Origin: Sulfobacillus sp.
GTDB taxonomy: Bacteria; Bacillota; Sulfobacillia; Sulfobacillales; Sulfobacillaceae
Length of the DNA stretch: 64,000 bases
Direction: 5' to 3'
Assembly: GCA_027343695.1 (NCBI GenBank)
Contig: DAHWKJ010000056.1
Location: 62,001-126,000, forward strand
Shown one piece after another: positions 26,151 to 34,851 of the stretch. The notes beneath the pieces were generated by a model. The model was not told the DNA's origin and made no database searches. It worked only from the letters and a program-made list of their open reading frames with translations. The first letter of the stretch is position 1; each line of letters opens with the position of its first letter. The position numbers and the translations under genes were made by a program.

Positions 26151-26669
26151 ATGGGCTGGACTAATCTATTACGAGAAATTCCCGATTTCCCGGTGCCGGG
26201 CGTCCTCTTCAGAGACGTCCTACCCGTGATGGCTGATAAATTGGCCTGGCAAGAAGTATTAGATGGCTTAGAATCCTCGCTGAAAACCCAAGGCGCTGAT
26301 GCGATCGTGGCACCGGAAGCCCGCGGATTCTTGATTGGTGCTCCGCTGGCGGACCGGCTTAAGGTCGGTGTGGTACCGGTGCGGAAACCGGGGAAATTGC
26401 CCGCCCCTATTCTTCAGGAGGCATATTCGCTAGAATACGGAGATAACCAGCTCCAAATCGAAGCCAACACCACATTGGAGGGGAAACGGGTTCTGATTGT
26501 CGATGACGTGTTAGCGACCGGGGGTACGGTAGCCGCCTGCGCCCGGTTGGCGGAGCGTTTAGGCGCCGAAGTGATTGGCTATGCGTTTATCATAGAACTC
26601 CAAGCGTTGTCAGGACGCCATCGTCTCGATTTAACGCGCGCGAGGATTACGAGCTTATTAACATTATAG
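26151..26669 (+). CDS. apt: Adenine phosphoribosyltransferase
   Basis: The enzyme salvages adenine to AMP using PRPP. The 172-residue product shows I-P-D-F-P-x-P-G-V-L-F-R-D, E-A-R-G-F-L-I-G-A, R-K-P-G-K-L-P and the PRPP loop V-L-I-V-D-D-V-L-A-T-G-G-T, all standard for the family. The order recJ-apt-rel matches Bacillus. It starts at ATG 26151 behind GGGGGAG. Confidence 0.96.
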   Translation: MGWTNLLREIPDFPVPGVLFRDVLPVMADKLAWQEVLDGLESSLKTQGADAIVAPEARGFLIGAPLADRLKVGVVPVRKPGKLPAPILQEAYSLEYGDNQLQIEANTTLEGKRVLIVDDVLATGGTVAACARLAERLGAEVIGYAFIIELQALSGRHRLDLTRARITSLLTL

Positions 26670-26696
26670 AATTGGCGCGACGAGGGGAGGTGACTC

Positions 26697-28853
26697 ATGA
26701 CGGCAGTCGAAATGGTGGAGCAATTAGGATTTAGCCCGGATACGCCAGAAGGGCAGCACATCGCAGACGCGATCCAATTTGCCGAAGCGGCGCATCAAGG
26801 TCAAAGTCGAGCTTCAGGCGAACCCTATATCGCACACCCTTTGGCGGTGGCATCCATCTTGGCCGATTTGAAAATGGACGCCCCAACCATTGTGGCCGCG
26901 ATGCTCCATGATGTGGTGGAAGACACCTCCTATACAGTGGCGGATATCGAGGCACGTTTCGGGCAAGAGGTTGCTCAGTTGGTGGATGGCGTGACCAAAC
27001 TAGACCGACTTGAGGTACGTACTCGCGAAGAAGAGCAGGCAGAGAACCTTCGCAAGATGCTGCTTGCGATGGCTAAGGACATTCGTGTAATCCTTATTAA
27101 GTTAGCGGACAGGCTCCACAATATGCGGACATTGAAGCATCTGACGGCGGATCGGGTACAACGCATAGCGCGAGAAACCATGGACATTTACGCACCGTTG
27201 GCGCATCGACTTGGTATTTTTCGGATTAAGTGGGAACTTGAGGACCTTGCGTTTCAGCACTTACAGCCGGACGCCTATCAGGAAATGAAGGAGCGGATCG
27301 CCAAGAAAAGGCAGGAACGGGAAGCGGGCGTTGATGCCGTGACTCAGGAGTTACTCCGCCGCTTAGAATCCATGGGTATGGTGGTCGAGGTCTCAGGTCG
27401 GGCCAAGCATCTCTATAGTATCTACCAAAAGATGGTGCAACATGGCAAGGATTTCGCGGAGATTTATGACCTGGTAGCGGTCCGGGTATCAGTGGAATCC
27501 GTAAAGGACTGTTACGCGGTGTTGGGCCTGGTGCACTCGTTGTGGAAGCCGGTGCCGGGTCGCTTTAAGGACTATATCGCGATGCCAAAATCCAATTTGT
27601 ACCAAAGCCTTCACACGACGGTGATGGGTCCGCAAGGAGAACCCATCGAGGTTCAAATACGCACCTTTGAGATGCATCACACGGCGGAATATGGGATTGC
27701 AGCACATTGGCGTTACAAAGAAGGCACCAAAGAAGACCGGGAATTCGAACAGAAATTGTCCTGGCTGCGACAACTTTTAGAATGGCAACGCGACATGCGG
27801 GATGCCAGCGAATTCATGGAAACCTTACGGGTGGATCTGTTTAGCGATGAAGTGTTTGTGTTCACGCCGAAAGGCGACGTGTTGGATTTGCCGGCTGGCG
27901 CGACCCCCATCGATTTTGCGTATCGAATCCATACTGATGTGGGTAACCACTGTGTGGGGGCGAAGGTCAATGGACGCATCGTGCCTTTGGCGACCTCGCT
28001 GGAAAACGGTGACATCGTGGAGGTGTTGGTGAACCGGAAGTCACCGGGACCGAGTTCGGATTGGCTTAATTTGGTGCGTACTTCGCAGGCCAAGACTCGA
28101 ATTCGGCAATGGTTACGGCGTGAACGGCGCCAAGAACATATGGCTCGGGGACAAGATATGCTCGATCGAGAGTTGCGACGTACAGGGATTGAGGTGGGCA
28201 GTGACCGTCTAGCCGAGTTGGTCCGAAAACTTGGGTGGGGTACTCCCGAGGAACTCGCCATCGGTATTAGTGACGGCGGCATCAATGCCGCACAAGCGGT
28301 TTCGCGAATCAAAGAAGAATTGGCACGGATGGCGTCGCCAGTGGTGACGCCGACGGTGATCAAGAAACCTCGGACCAAAGCGTCCGCTCCGGCCCCGGAA
28401 TCAGAAGTCTTAGTCAGAGGCCATCGGCGGATGTTGACCCGTCTCGCTCGTTGCTGTCAACCGGTTCCGGGTGACCCGATTATTGGCTATCTGACCCGGG
28501 GCCGAGGGGTTTCGGTACATCGGTTGGGTTGTCCCAACGAAAAAGAACTAAGTCGCGATACAGAACGTCTTATCGAGGTGAGTTGGGATAATGCCGAAGC
28601 CGAGTTGTCTGCACATCCGGTGGAGCTCGCCGTGTACGCATGGGATCGAGCCGGATTGCTAGCGGATGTGGCCAATATCGTGGCCGACTCCAATATTATT
28701 TCCGCGAAAGCTCGAGGATTTCGGGATCGGACGGCAGTGGTCAACGTGCGCCTAGAAGTAAGAAATTTAGTGCAGCTCACCCGTATTATTGGGCGCCTGG
28801 AGACGCTTCCATTTGTACAGCGCGTAGACCGGGTCAGCCATGAGCGTAGCTGA
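26697..28853 (+). CDS. relA: Bifunctional (p)ppGpp synthetase/hydrolase Rel
   Basis: Rel makes and breaks the stringent-response alarmone. The 718-residue protein has an N-terminal hydrolase domain with H-D at residues 71-72 and E-D nearby, so hydrolysis should be active. The synthetase domain carries R-F-K-D, the R-x-K-D form typical of bifunctional Rel and not of RelA alone, followed by Y-I-A-M-P-K-x-N-x-Y-Q-S-L-H-T-T. TGS (V-F-V-F-T-P-K-G-D), a C-R-C-C-Q-P-like zinc-finger segment (A-R-C-C-Q-P-V-P-G-D), and a C-terminal ACT domain follow. GGGGAGGTG precedes ATG 26697. Confidence 0.96.
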   Translation: MTAVEMVEQLGFSPDTPEGQHIADAIQFAEAAHQGQSRASGEPYIAHPLAVASILADLKMDAPTIVAAMLHDVVEDTSYTVADIEARFGQEVAQLVDGVTKLDRLEVRTREEEQAENLRKMLLAMAKDIRVILIKLADRLHNMRTLKHLTADRVQRIARETMDIYAPLAHRLGIFRIKWELEDLAFQHLQPDAYQEMKERIAKKRQEREAGVDAVTQELLRRLESMGMVVEVSGRAKHLYSIYQKMVQHGKDFAEIYDLVAVRVSVESVKDCYAVLGLVHSLWKPVPGRFKDYIAMPKSNLYQSLHTTVMGPQGEPIEVQIRTFEMHHTAEYGIAAHWRYKEGTKEDREFEQKLSWLRQLLEWQRDMRDASEFMETLRVDLFSDEVFVFTPKGDVLDLPAGATPIDFAYRIHTDVGNHCVGAKVNGRIVPLATSLENGDIVEVLVNRKSPGPSSDWLNLVRTSQAKTRIRQWLRRERRQEHMARGQDMLDRELRRTGIEVGSDRLAELVRKLGWGTPEELAIGISDGGINAAQAVSRIKEELARMASPVVTPTVIKKPRTKASAPAPESEVLVRGHRRMLTRLARCCQPVPGDPIIGYLTRGRGVSVHRLGCPNEKELSRDTERLIEVSWDNAEAELSAHPVELAVYAWDRAGLLADVANIVADSNIISAKARGFRDRTAVVNVRLEVRNLVQLTRIIGRLETLPFVQRVDRVSHERS

Positions 28854-29296
28854 TGCGTCTCTTGGTGCAACGGGTCAAAGAGGCACAAGTGTGGATTCGG
28901 GGAAGCCAAGTGTCCCGGATCGATAGGGGTCTCCTCGTGTTCGTGGGAATACGGTCCGATGACGAGGAGCGCGATATCGTGTGGCTATCCGACAAACTAG
29001 TACATTTGAGGATTTTCGAGGATAGCTTCGGCAAAATGGGGCACGACGTGATGACGGTGGGAGGAAGCCTGCTCATTGTCTCCCAGTTTACCTTATATGG
29101 TGAGCTACAAAAGGGGCGGCGTCCAGATTTCGCCATGGCGGCACCGAGTTCCGTTGCCCGCCCACTCTACGAGCGGTTTGTGGAATCGTGTCGTGCACGA
29201 TGGGACCGCATTGAGGTAGGTGTGTTTGGCGAAGACATGGACATCCACTTAGTGAACTGGGGACCTGTCACCTTGTGGCTGGAGTCTCCTCGATGA
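28853..29296 (+). CDS. dtd: D-aminoacyl-tRNA deacylase
   Basis: DTD removes D-amino acids and glycine mischarged to tRNA. The 147-residue protein has V-S-Q-F-T-L-Y-G (catalytic threonine of S-Q-x-T) and the G-R-R-P-D-F segment, with the cross-subunit N-W-G-P-V-T, a variant of the N-x-G-P-V-T motif. It overlaps rel by one base (TGATG) and precedes hisS by 31 bases, as in Bacillus. Confidence 0.96.
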   Translation: MRLLVQRVKEAQVWIRGSQVSRIDRGLLVFVGIRSDDEERDIVWLSDKLVHLRIFEDSFGKMGHDVMTVGGSLLIVSQFTLYGELQKGRRPDFAMAAPSSVARPLYERFVESCRARWDRIEVGVFGEDMDIHLVNWGPVTLWLESPR

Positions 29297-29327
29297 CAGG
29301 TTCGACAATGCGAAAGGAGCGGGCTAG

Positions 29328-30602
29328 ATGATAAGACCGGAGTTGCAGCGACCGACGGGAACCCAAGATATTTTGGCTCCCCAATCGTGGCGTTTTGAGA
29401 AATTTCGTCGAATAGCCTTAGATACGGCAAAAGCCTACGGATTTGACCTAATTGAGACGCCGGTCTTTGAACAGAGTGCGGTGTTCTTAAAAGTTGGGGA
29501 GTCGACCGATATTGTTCAGCATGAACGTTACGCATTTACGGACGTCGGGGGGGATGATCTGACGCTTCGTCCCGAAGGCACAGCTGCGGTGGCGCGGGCC
29601 TATATTCAGAATGGACTGTATAATGAGCCGAAACCCTTAAAGGTGGTCTATTGGGGTCCGATGTTTCGCCGTGAGCGACCCCAGGCTGAACGGTATCGGC
29701 AACATACCCAATTTGGCGCCGAGCTTTATGGATCTGAAGATCCCGCAGCTGATGCCGAGATCATCCTTTTGGCGTGCCGGGTGGTGGAACGTACCGGGTT
29801 AAAGGATCCGGATGTGCGGATCAATTCCATCGGTTGTGTTGATTGTCGTCCGGCATATCGGCAGGCGTTGATTGAATACTATACCGAACGCCGCGCTGAA
29901 TTGTGTCAGGATTGTCAGAATCGGCTCGAGAAAAACCCCTTGCGGCTTTTAGATTGTAAGGTGGACGTGGTGGTTCGCGCCACTGCGCCGGATTTAAGTA
30001 CTTTTTGGTGTGAGGCCTGCCGTACGCACATCGAAGCGGTTACGGCCGCGATTGGAGCCACGGGTCGTGCGATCCGGCGAGATCCGTTCTTGGTGCGCGG
30101 TTTGGACTACTACACGCGGACCGTGTTTGAGGTGGGACACCCGAGTCTCGGCCCGAATACGGCGCTTTTTGGAGGCGGTCGTTACGACGGTCTCACCGGG
30201 GCGATGGGAGGTCCTGAGTCGCCAGCGGTTGGGTTTGGCATGGGTATCGAGCGCATGCTTTCGGCCCTCGGGACAGCGCTCACCCCGGATCCCCAAAGGG
30301 GGGCTTATGTGGCCAATCTGCCCGGATTCCAAACCCACGCTATTGCCGTGGCGGAGTCGCTTCGGGGCGAAGGGTTTGCGGTAGATTACGATGTGATGGG
30401 TAGGAGCCTTAAGGCTCAACTCCGTGATGCCAGTCGTCGAGCCGCGGTCGTGGTCATTATCGGCGGCGAAGAGTGGGAACGTGGAGTGGTGGAGATTAAG
30501 GATTTTTCAAGTGGTGAGCAGCAAGCCATTGGGCGGCACGACTTGGGGAGCTACTTACGTCATCACCTGGAAAGAGACAGCGATGGAGGGACTACAGCAT
30601 GA
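29328..30602 (+). CDS. hisS: Histidine-tRNA ligase
   Basis: The class II synthetase charges tRNA-His. The 424-residue product has motif 1 around T-P-V-F-E, motif 2 F-R-R-E-R-P-Q-A-E-R-Y-R-Q, the histidine-specific R-G-L-D-Y-Y-T-R-T-V-F-E and G-G-R-Y-D-G-L, motif 3 G-F-G-M-G-I-E-R, and a C-terminal anticodon-binding domain. The 31-base gap after dtd leaves no room for a T-box leader. It overlaps aspS by ATGA. Confidence 0.97.
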   Translation: MIRPELQRPTGTQDILAPQSWRFEKFRRIALDTAKAYGFDLIETPVFEQSAVFLKVGESTDIVQHERYAFTDVGGDDLTLRPEGTAAVARAYIQNGLYNEPKPLKVVYWGPMFRRERPQAERYRQHTQFGAELYGSEDPAADAEIILLACRVVERTGLKDPDVRINSIGCVDCRPAYRQALIEYYTERRAELCQDCQNRLEKNPLRLLDCKVDVVVRATAPDLSTFWCEACRTHIEAVTAAIGATGRAIRRDPFLVRGLDYYTRTVFEVGHPSLGPNTALFGGGRYDGLTGAMGGPESPAVGFGMGIERMLSALGTALTPDPQRGAYVANLPGFQTHAIAVAESLRGEGFAVDYDVMGRSLKAQLRDASRRAAVVVIIGGEEWERGVVEIKDFSSGEQQAIGRHDLGSYLRHHLERDSDGGTTA

Positions 30603-32347
30603 GTTATCGCACACATTGGGCCTATGAGGTTCAGCAATCGTTAATCGATCACACTATCACCGTTGCAGGCTGGGTTCAACGTCGACGGGACCATGGGGGT
30701 CTCTTATTCGTGGACGTGCGTGACCGAACCGGATTGGTTCAAGTGGTCGCAGACCCTAAAAACCCGATGTTTCGGGTCTTGGATTCGGTACGTCCAGAAT
30801 TTGTGGTGTCGATAACGGGCACCGTGCAGCCGAGGCCCCAAGGGATGGTTAATCTAGAAATCGCTTCCGGTGCCGTGGAGTTGGTGCCGAGCTTAGTCAG
30901 TGTGTTGGCAGAGTCCAAAACCCCGCCGTTTATGCCCCAGGAAGCCGAAACCGTGGATGAGTTGGTGCGACTAAAGTATCGGTACTTGGACTTGCGTCGA
31001 CCCAGTCTCTTCCACAACTTCGAGTTGCGCGACCGGGTCTTGTATTCGTTGCGTTCTTTTTTTCATGACCATGGGTTCTTGGATGTGGAGACTCCGGCCT
31101 TAGCGCGGTCAACGCCGGAAGGCGCCCGCGATTTTTTGGTCCCGAGTCGCGTGCAACCCGGGCAGTTTTACGCGCTACCCCAAAGCCCTCAGATTTTCAA
31201 GCAGCTCTTAATGGTTGCTGGATTCGAGCGCTACTACCAAATTGCCAAGGTGTTTCGCGATGAAGATCTGCGAGCTGATAGACAACCAGAATTCACCCAA
31301 ATTGATGTGGAGATGTCCTTTGTGGACCGAGAAGAGATTCTCAGTCTCATGGAAGCTCTCATGAAACAAATTTTTCGGGATGCGTTAAATGTCCACCTGG
31401 AAGATTTTCCACGAATGACGTACGCCGATGCTATGCGGCAGTATGGTTCAGACAAGCCGGACTTACGGGCCGGAGAACCCTTAGTGGACCTGACCGAATT
31501 AGCCCATCAGTCTGAATGGAGTGTGCTGGCCGAAGCACCGCATACCGTAGGGGTGTTGTGCCGTCAATATGCGCCATCGCGTAAGGCTTTAGACGATTGG
31601 ACCCAATTTGCCAAACAATTGGGGATGGGTGGCCTCGTGTGGCTCACGAAGTCCGAAACGGGGATCCGGTGCTCTGCGGCAAAATGGCTGGACCAATCGT
31701 TTTTGCAACACATCGAGCGGGCGACCGGGTTACATGTGGGGGACACGTTATTTTTAGTATCGGGGGAGGCGCCCCAGGCGTTTACGATGGCGGGCCAACT
31801 TCGTTTGGAGTTTAGCCGACGTGAAAATAGGATCGAACCGGGATGGCGATTTTTGTGGGTTACAGAGTTTCCTTTGTTTGAATGGTCCGAGGAAGAAGGC
31901 CGCTTGACCTCGGCCCATCATCCGTTTACCATGCCGATGATGGAGGATCATTCCTTGGTGGAAGAAGCCCCTACCCGGGTACGTTCTGAAGCGTATGATG
32001 TCGTGTTAAATGGGATTGAACTGGCTTCTGGAAGTCTTCGAATCTATCGGCCTGATTTACAGGCCAAAATCTTTTCCGTGTTGGGGTTAAGTGATGCCGA
32101 AATTCAGGAGAAGTTCGGGTTCTTGCTTCAAGCTTTTCAATACGGGGCACCGCCACATGGCGGGATTGCCTTTGGATTGGATCGCATCGTGATGCTGATG
32201 GCAGGAGCCAAGTCGCTGCGTGAAGTGATTGCTTTCCCGAAAACGGCACGGGGTACCGACCCCTTAATGGATGCGCCGTCTACTGTAGATTCGAGTCAGC
32301 TACTAGAACTCGGAATCCAGGTGCAACCGCGCCAGTCCGGCCATTAA
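30599..32347 (+). CDS. aspS: Aspartate-tRNA ligase, bacterial type
   Basis: The 582-residue class IIb synthetase has an N-terminal OB-fold (V-A-G-W-V-Q-R-R-R-D-H-G-G), the catalytic P-Q-S-P-Q-I-F-K-Q and F-R-D-E-D-L-R-A-D-R-Q-P-E-F-T-Q motif 2, the bacterial GAD insertion at about 280 to 420, and motif 3 G-G-I-A-F-G-L-D-R. It overlaps hisS by four bases. Whether it also charges tRNA-Asn cannot be told here; no gatCAB is in the window. Confidence 0.97.
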   Translation: MSYRTHWAYEVQQSLIDHTITVAGWVQRRRDHGGLLFVDVRDRTGLVQVVADPKNPMFRVLDSVRPEFVVSITGTVQPRPQGMVNLEIASGAVELVPSLVSVLAESKTPPFMPQEAETVDELVRLKYRYLDLRRPSLFHNFELRDRVLYSLRSFFHDHGFLDVETPALARSTPEGARDFLVPSRVQPGQFYALPQSPQIFKQLLMVAGFERYYQIAKVFRDEDLRADRQPEFTQIDVEMSFVDREEILSLMEALMKQIFRDALNVHLEDFPRMTYADAMRQYGSDKPDLRAGEPLVDLTELAHQSEWSVLAEAPHTVGVLCRQYAPSRKALDDWTQFAKQLGMGGLVWLTKSETGIRCSAAKWLDQSFLQHIERATGLHVGDTLFLVSGEAPQAFTMAGQLRLEFSRRENRIEPGWRFLWVTEFPLFEWSEEEGRLTSAHHPFTMPMMEDHSLVEEAPTRVRSEAYDVVLNGIELASGSLRIYRPDLQAKIFSVLGLSDAEIQEKFGFLLQAFQYGAPPHGGIAFGLDRIVMLMAGAKSLREVIAFPKTARGTDPLMDAPSTVDSSQLLELGIQVQPRQSGH

Positions 32348-32358
32348 TGGCAGAAAAT

Positions 32359-32404
32359 CCCCGCGAGGCAATCCGGTCGCGACGACCGGGTTGCCACGAT
32401 GGGG
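32359..32404. terminator. Strong hairpin between aspS and the convergent membrane-protein gene
   Basis: A 13-base stem (32367-32379 with 32383-32395, including one G-T pair) has a three-base loop and is flanked by CCCC/GGGG that can extend it. On the minus strand it is followed by ATTTTC, so it terminates the minus-strand gene best; it may also stop aspS transcription. Confidence 0.65.
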
Positions 32405-32407
32405 AGT

Positions 32408-32740
32408 CTAGCGCACGGCGGTGGGGATAAAGAGGTCCACGAGCCCAATGATAAAGGCTGCGATTAGGGCACCCAAAATAGTGACGTGAAGTCCCGGAAC
32501 CACGACTTGCGCAAAGTAAATTACGGCAGCCGAGATCAGAAATCCCACCAGCCCCCGACCGTATGGGGAGACAGACTTTCCAAACATGGCCTCGATAATA
32601 TAGCCGACCAGGGCGATGACCAAGGCGGCCAAAAGGGCTGACCAAAAGCCGATATGGGAGAATCCCGGTACGATATAACCCATTAGCATAAGAACCAGCG
32701 CTGCCACAATAAAGCGTACTACTGCACCGACCCAATTCAC
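32408..32740 (-). CDS. Four-helix membrane protein, phage-holin-family (YvlD-like)
   Basis: The 110-residue protein has four membrane helices with glycine-rich loops and the G-Y-I-V-P-G-F pattern after helix 1, repeated later as V-V-V-P-G-L-H. This is the layout of the widespread YvlD or holin superfamily IV group, whose cellular role is unclear (envelope stress in Bacillus). GAGGAGGTG precedes GTG 32740; a GTG at 32749 overlaps this ribosome site and is rejected. Confidence 0.72.
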   Translation of the reverse strand: MNWVGAVVRFIVAALVLMLMGYIVPGFSHIGFWSALLAALVIALVGYIIEAMFGKSVSPYGRGLVGFLISAAVIYFAQVVVPGLHVTILGALIAAFIIGLVDLFIPTAVR

Positions 32741-32890
32741 ACAGCTCACCTCCTCGGATGCTTTACGTGTCTAGTGTGGGTTGCCGTTAGCCTGAATATT
32801 CATCGAGCCCTCTGATAATTTGAGTTAAACCGGCAAGACTACAAACAGGGGCGCAGGACGCTCTGAACACAACTCGAGGGAGGGATTCCT

Positions 32891-33142
32891 TTGGCTAATG
32901 GTGTACCTCGATCCTTTAAGGATCTGAAGTCTCAGGCAAAAGCGCGGCTGCAAAACGGCAGTAGCGATGTGAAACAAGACATCGTTGAGATGGGTGATGC
33001 CATGTTGCAAGCTGGGGTGAAACCGAAGACTGCTCAGGACAAAGTCGCCAAGCGTGTATGGCAGGCTAGCGGACCGCAAGATAAAGAAATGCTGGCCGGC
33101 ATGGTGACCAACATGGCCAAGGAAGACGAAGACCTCTCGTAG
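32891..33142 (+). CDS. DUF3243-like small protein
   Basis: The 83-residue soluble protein is all helical. The segment V-E-M-G-D-A-M-L-Q-A-G-V-K-P-K-T-A-Q-D-K-V-A-K-R-V-W matches the pattern of DUF3243 proteins such as Bacillus YmfJ (a G-D-x-L motif, then V-x-P-x-x-x-x-E-K and a late L-W). It starts at TTG 32891 behind GGGAGGG. Function unknown. It is followed directly by a terminator and the 6S RNA gene. Confidence 0.6.
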   Translation: MANGVPRSFKDLKSQAKARLQNGSSDVKQDIVEMGDAMLQAGVKPKTAQDKVAKRVWQASGPQDKEMLAGMVTNMAKEDEDLS

Positions 33143-33148
33143 TGCTTT

Positions 33149-33183
33149 CCCACCAGAACCTCGTGCACTGAGGCTCTGGTGGG
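33149..33183 (+). terminator. Hairpin terminator before the 6S RNA gene
   Basis: CCCACCAGA-x-CCTC (33149-33162) pairs with GAGG-x-TCTGGTGGG (33170-33183) with a single internal mismatch and a seven-base loop. T-richness after the stem is modest. Confidence 0.6.
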
Positions 33184-33195
33184 ATATCTTTCAGC

Positions 33196-33224
33196 TTGCA
33201 GGACTCTAAGAGCCTCAGTATAAT
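33196..33224 (+). promoter_or_regulatory. Sigma-A-type promoter of the 6S RNA
   Basis: TTGCAG (33196-33201) and a perfect TATAAT (33219-33224) are 17 bases apart. The predicted start is 33231, at the edge of the RNA's closing stem. Confidence 0.75.
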
Positions 33225-33230
33225 AAGGCC

Positions 33231-33424
33231 AACGTCTCTGCGATGTGCGTGTAATCGGCCGATATGTTTTGAGCCAACACCAAAACATAGGGAGCCTGAT
33301 CCTCGTACTGTGGCCGCCGTGCCCCCACTTCGGTGCTGGGGATCGCGAAAACAGACAGGAGGCACCCACCTGCGTTCGAGCAGGTTCAAAACGTCGGAGT
33401 TCACGGCATAGGCGGAGACCCATT
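33231..33424 (+). ncRNA. ssrS: 6S RNA (RNA polymerase-binding regulatory RNA)
   Basis: There is no credible open frame here, but a strong promoter, a long-range closing stem and a final hairpin enclose a transcript of about 190 bases. GTCTCTGC at 33234-33241 pairs with GGCGGAGAC at 33411-33419 to close the ends. A seven-base hairpin (ATGTTTT/AAAACAT) and a five-base hairpin (CCTGC/GCAGG) lie in the middle unpaired region, and GGG-x-GCCT/AGGC-x-CCC starts an apical arm. This rod with a central bubble is the 6S shape. The position between aspS and rarA matches that of bsrA in Bacillus. The molecule traps sigma-A RNA polymerase in stationary phase. Confidence 0.7.
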
Positions 33425-33453
33425 GAAAGAGAAGACCCAGCGTCTTCTCTTTC
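33425..33453 (+). terminator. Perfect hairpin at the end of the 6S RNA
   Basis: GAAAGAGAAGAC (33425-33436) pairs perfectly with GTCTTCTCTTTC (33442-33453) around a five-base loop. Only weak T-richness follows, so processing to the mature end upstream is likely. Confidence 0.65.
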
Positions 33454-33500
33454 ATGCATTTCCCTGGTAAGATCGGGAAGGGAAATTGGAGGGATATAGC

Positions 33501-33821
33501 GTGTCAGAAAATCTATTGGTTGCTACGCAAGATAACTTTAATCAGGTGATTAGCGGTTCAAACACTCCAGTTATTGTTGACTTTTGGGCATCTTGGTGCG
33601 TTCCGTGCCGGATGATAAGTCCGATTTTAGAAGAGGTTGCGACGGAGCGGGCGGGAGCCTTAACCGTAGTCAAGGTTAATGTGGATGAAAACCCTAATCT
33701 TGCTGCGGAATACGGTGTGATGAGCATTCCTACCTTGATTCGATTTCAAAGTGGGCAAGAGACGAATCGTGTCGTAGGAGCTTTGCCTAAGGCGCAACTA
33801 TTGAAGCGGTTGGGGCTTTAA
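33501..33821 (+). CDS. trxA: Thioredoxin with variant active site
   Basis: The 106-residue protein is a plain thioredoxin: [11 protein letters not shown] at residues 26 to 36 and the cis-proline in S-I-P-T-L. The active-site dipeptide is V-P instead of the classical G-P, which should shift the redox potential. GGAGGG at 33488-33493 precedes GTG 33501, and a TTG at 33486 overlaps it and is rejected. It is directly followed by ltaE. No signal peptide, so cytoplasmic. Confidence 0.92.
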   Translation: MSENLLVATQDNFNQVISGSNTPVIVDFWASWCVPCRMISPILEEVATERAGALTVVKVNVDENPNLAAEYGVMSIPTLIRFQSGQETNRVVGALPKAQLLKRLGL

Positions 33822-33822
33822 T

Positions 33823-34851
33823 ATGGCTATTGATGTGCGCTCCGACACGGTGACCAAACCGACTCCCGAGATGCGCCAGGTGATGTTTGAAGCGCCGGTG
33901 GGCGACGATGTCTACGGTGAAGACCCTACTATTAATCATTTGGAAGAATTTACAGCGGCGTTGTTAGGTAAGGAAGCAGGGCTCTTTGTGCCGAGCGGCA
34001 CGATGGCGAATCAGGTGGCCATTTTGGCCCACACCGAGCGCGGGGACGAGGTGTTTATTCACCGTGACAGCCACGCCTATTATTATGAAGGTGGCGCCGC
34101 GGCGATGTGGAGTGGTGTGACCTGGAACCTTTTGGATGGTGATGAAGGCACTCCGAGCGGAGATGGGCTTCAAAAAGCGATTCGACCGGCAAATATTCAT
34201 CATCCGCGTCCCCGATTATTGTCCCTGGAAAATACCCATAACCGGGCTGGCGGGGCCGCCATCGATTTGCGTCGGATGATGTCCTCGATCGACGTGGCCA
34301 GGAAGCACGACCTATTGGCCCACTTGGATGGAGCGCGGCTCTTTAATGCCTCAGTGGCATTAAATGTGGCGGCAGCCGATCTGGCGGCGCCGTTTGACTC
34401 GGTCTCGGTGTGCCTTTCCAAAGGTCTAGGCGCTCCGGTCGGCTCCGTACTGGTCGGATCTCAGGCATTTATTGATCGGGGACGCATGTTTCGAAAATGG
34501 CTCGGCGGTGGAATGCGCCAAGCGGGGATCTTGGCAGCGGCCGGACATTATGCGCTCACGCATCACGTGGAGCGTCTCGCCCACGACCACGCCCGGGCAT
34601 TACGATTGGTCGAACAGCTGCGGGCTATGGGTTACCATATTTTTGTCCCGGAGGTTCCGACCAACATGGTCATGGTGGATTTGCCGGTCGCTGCTGACGT
34701 GGCGATTGAAGCCCTGAAACAACACAATGTACTTGTCGGAGCCATGGGACCAAAGCGGCTACGATTGGTGACGCATCTCGATGTTGACGACAACGGCATT
34801 GACGAAACTATTGCGGCGTTTGGTCGACTTTATGAGACATTCTATGCCTAA
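33823..34851 (+). CDS. ltaE: Low-specificity L-threonine aldolase
   Basis: This pyridoxal-phosphate enzyme cleaves threonine or allo-threonine to glycine and acetaldehyde. The 342-residue product begins [11 protein letters not shown], has [24 protein letters not shown] and the cofactor lysine in C-L-S-K-G-L-G-A-P. The ATG begins one base after the trxA stop, and the end overlaps rarA by eight bases. A related glycine-releasing beta-eliminating lyase is possible but the motif set fits LtaE well. Confidence 0.93.
   Translation: MAIDVRSDTVTKPTPEMRQVMFEAPVGDDVYGEDPTINHLEEFTAALLGKEAGLFVPSGTMANQVAILAHTERGDEVFIHRDSHAYYYEGGAAAMWSGVTWNLLDGDEGTPSGDGLQKAIRPANIHHPRPRLLSLENTHNRAGGAAIDLRRMMSSIDVARKHDLLAHLDGARLFNASVALNVAAADLAAPFDSVSVCLSKGLGAPVGSVLVGSQAFIDRGRMFRKWLGGGMRQAGILAAAGHYALTHHVERLAHDHARALRLVEQLRAMGYHIFVPEVPTNMVMVDLPVAADVAIEALKQHNVLVGAMGPKRLRLVTHLDVDDNGIDETIAAFGRLYETFYA

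Noticed and set aside
29297-29327. T-box leader for hisS-aspS
   Set aside because: The gap is 31 bases with no specifier or T-box sequence.
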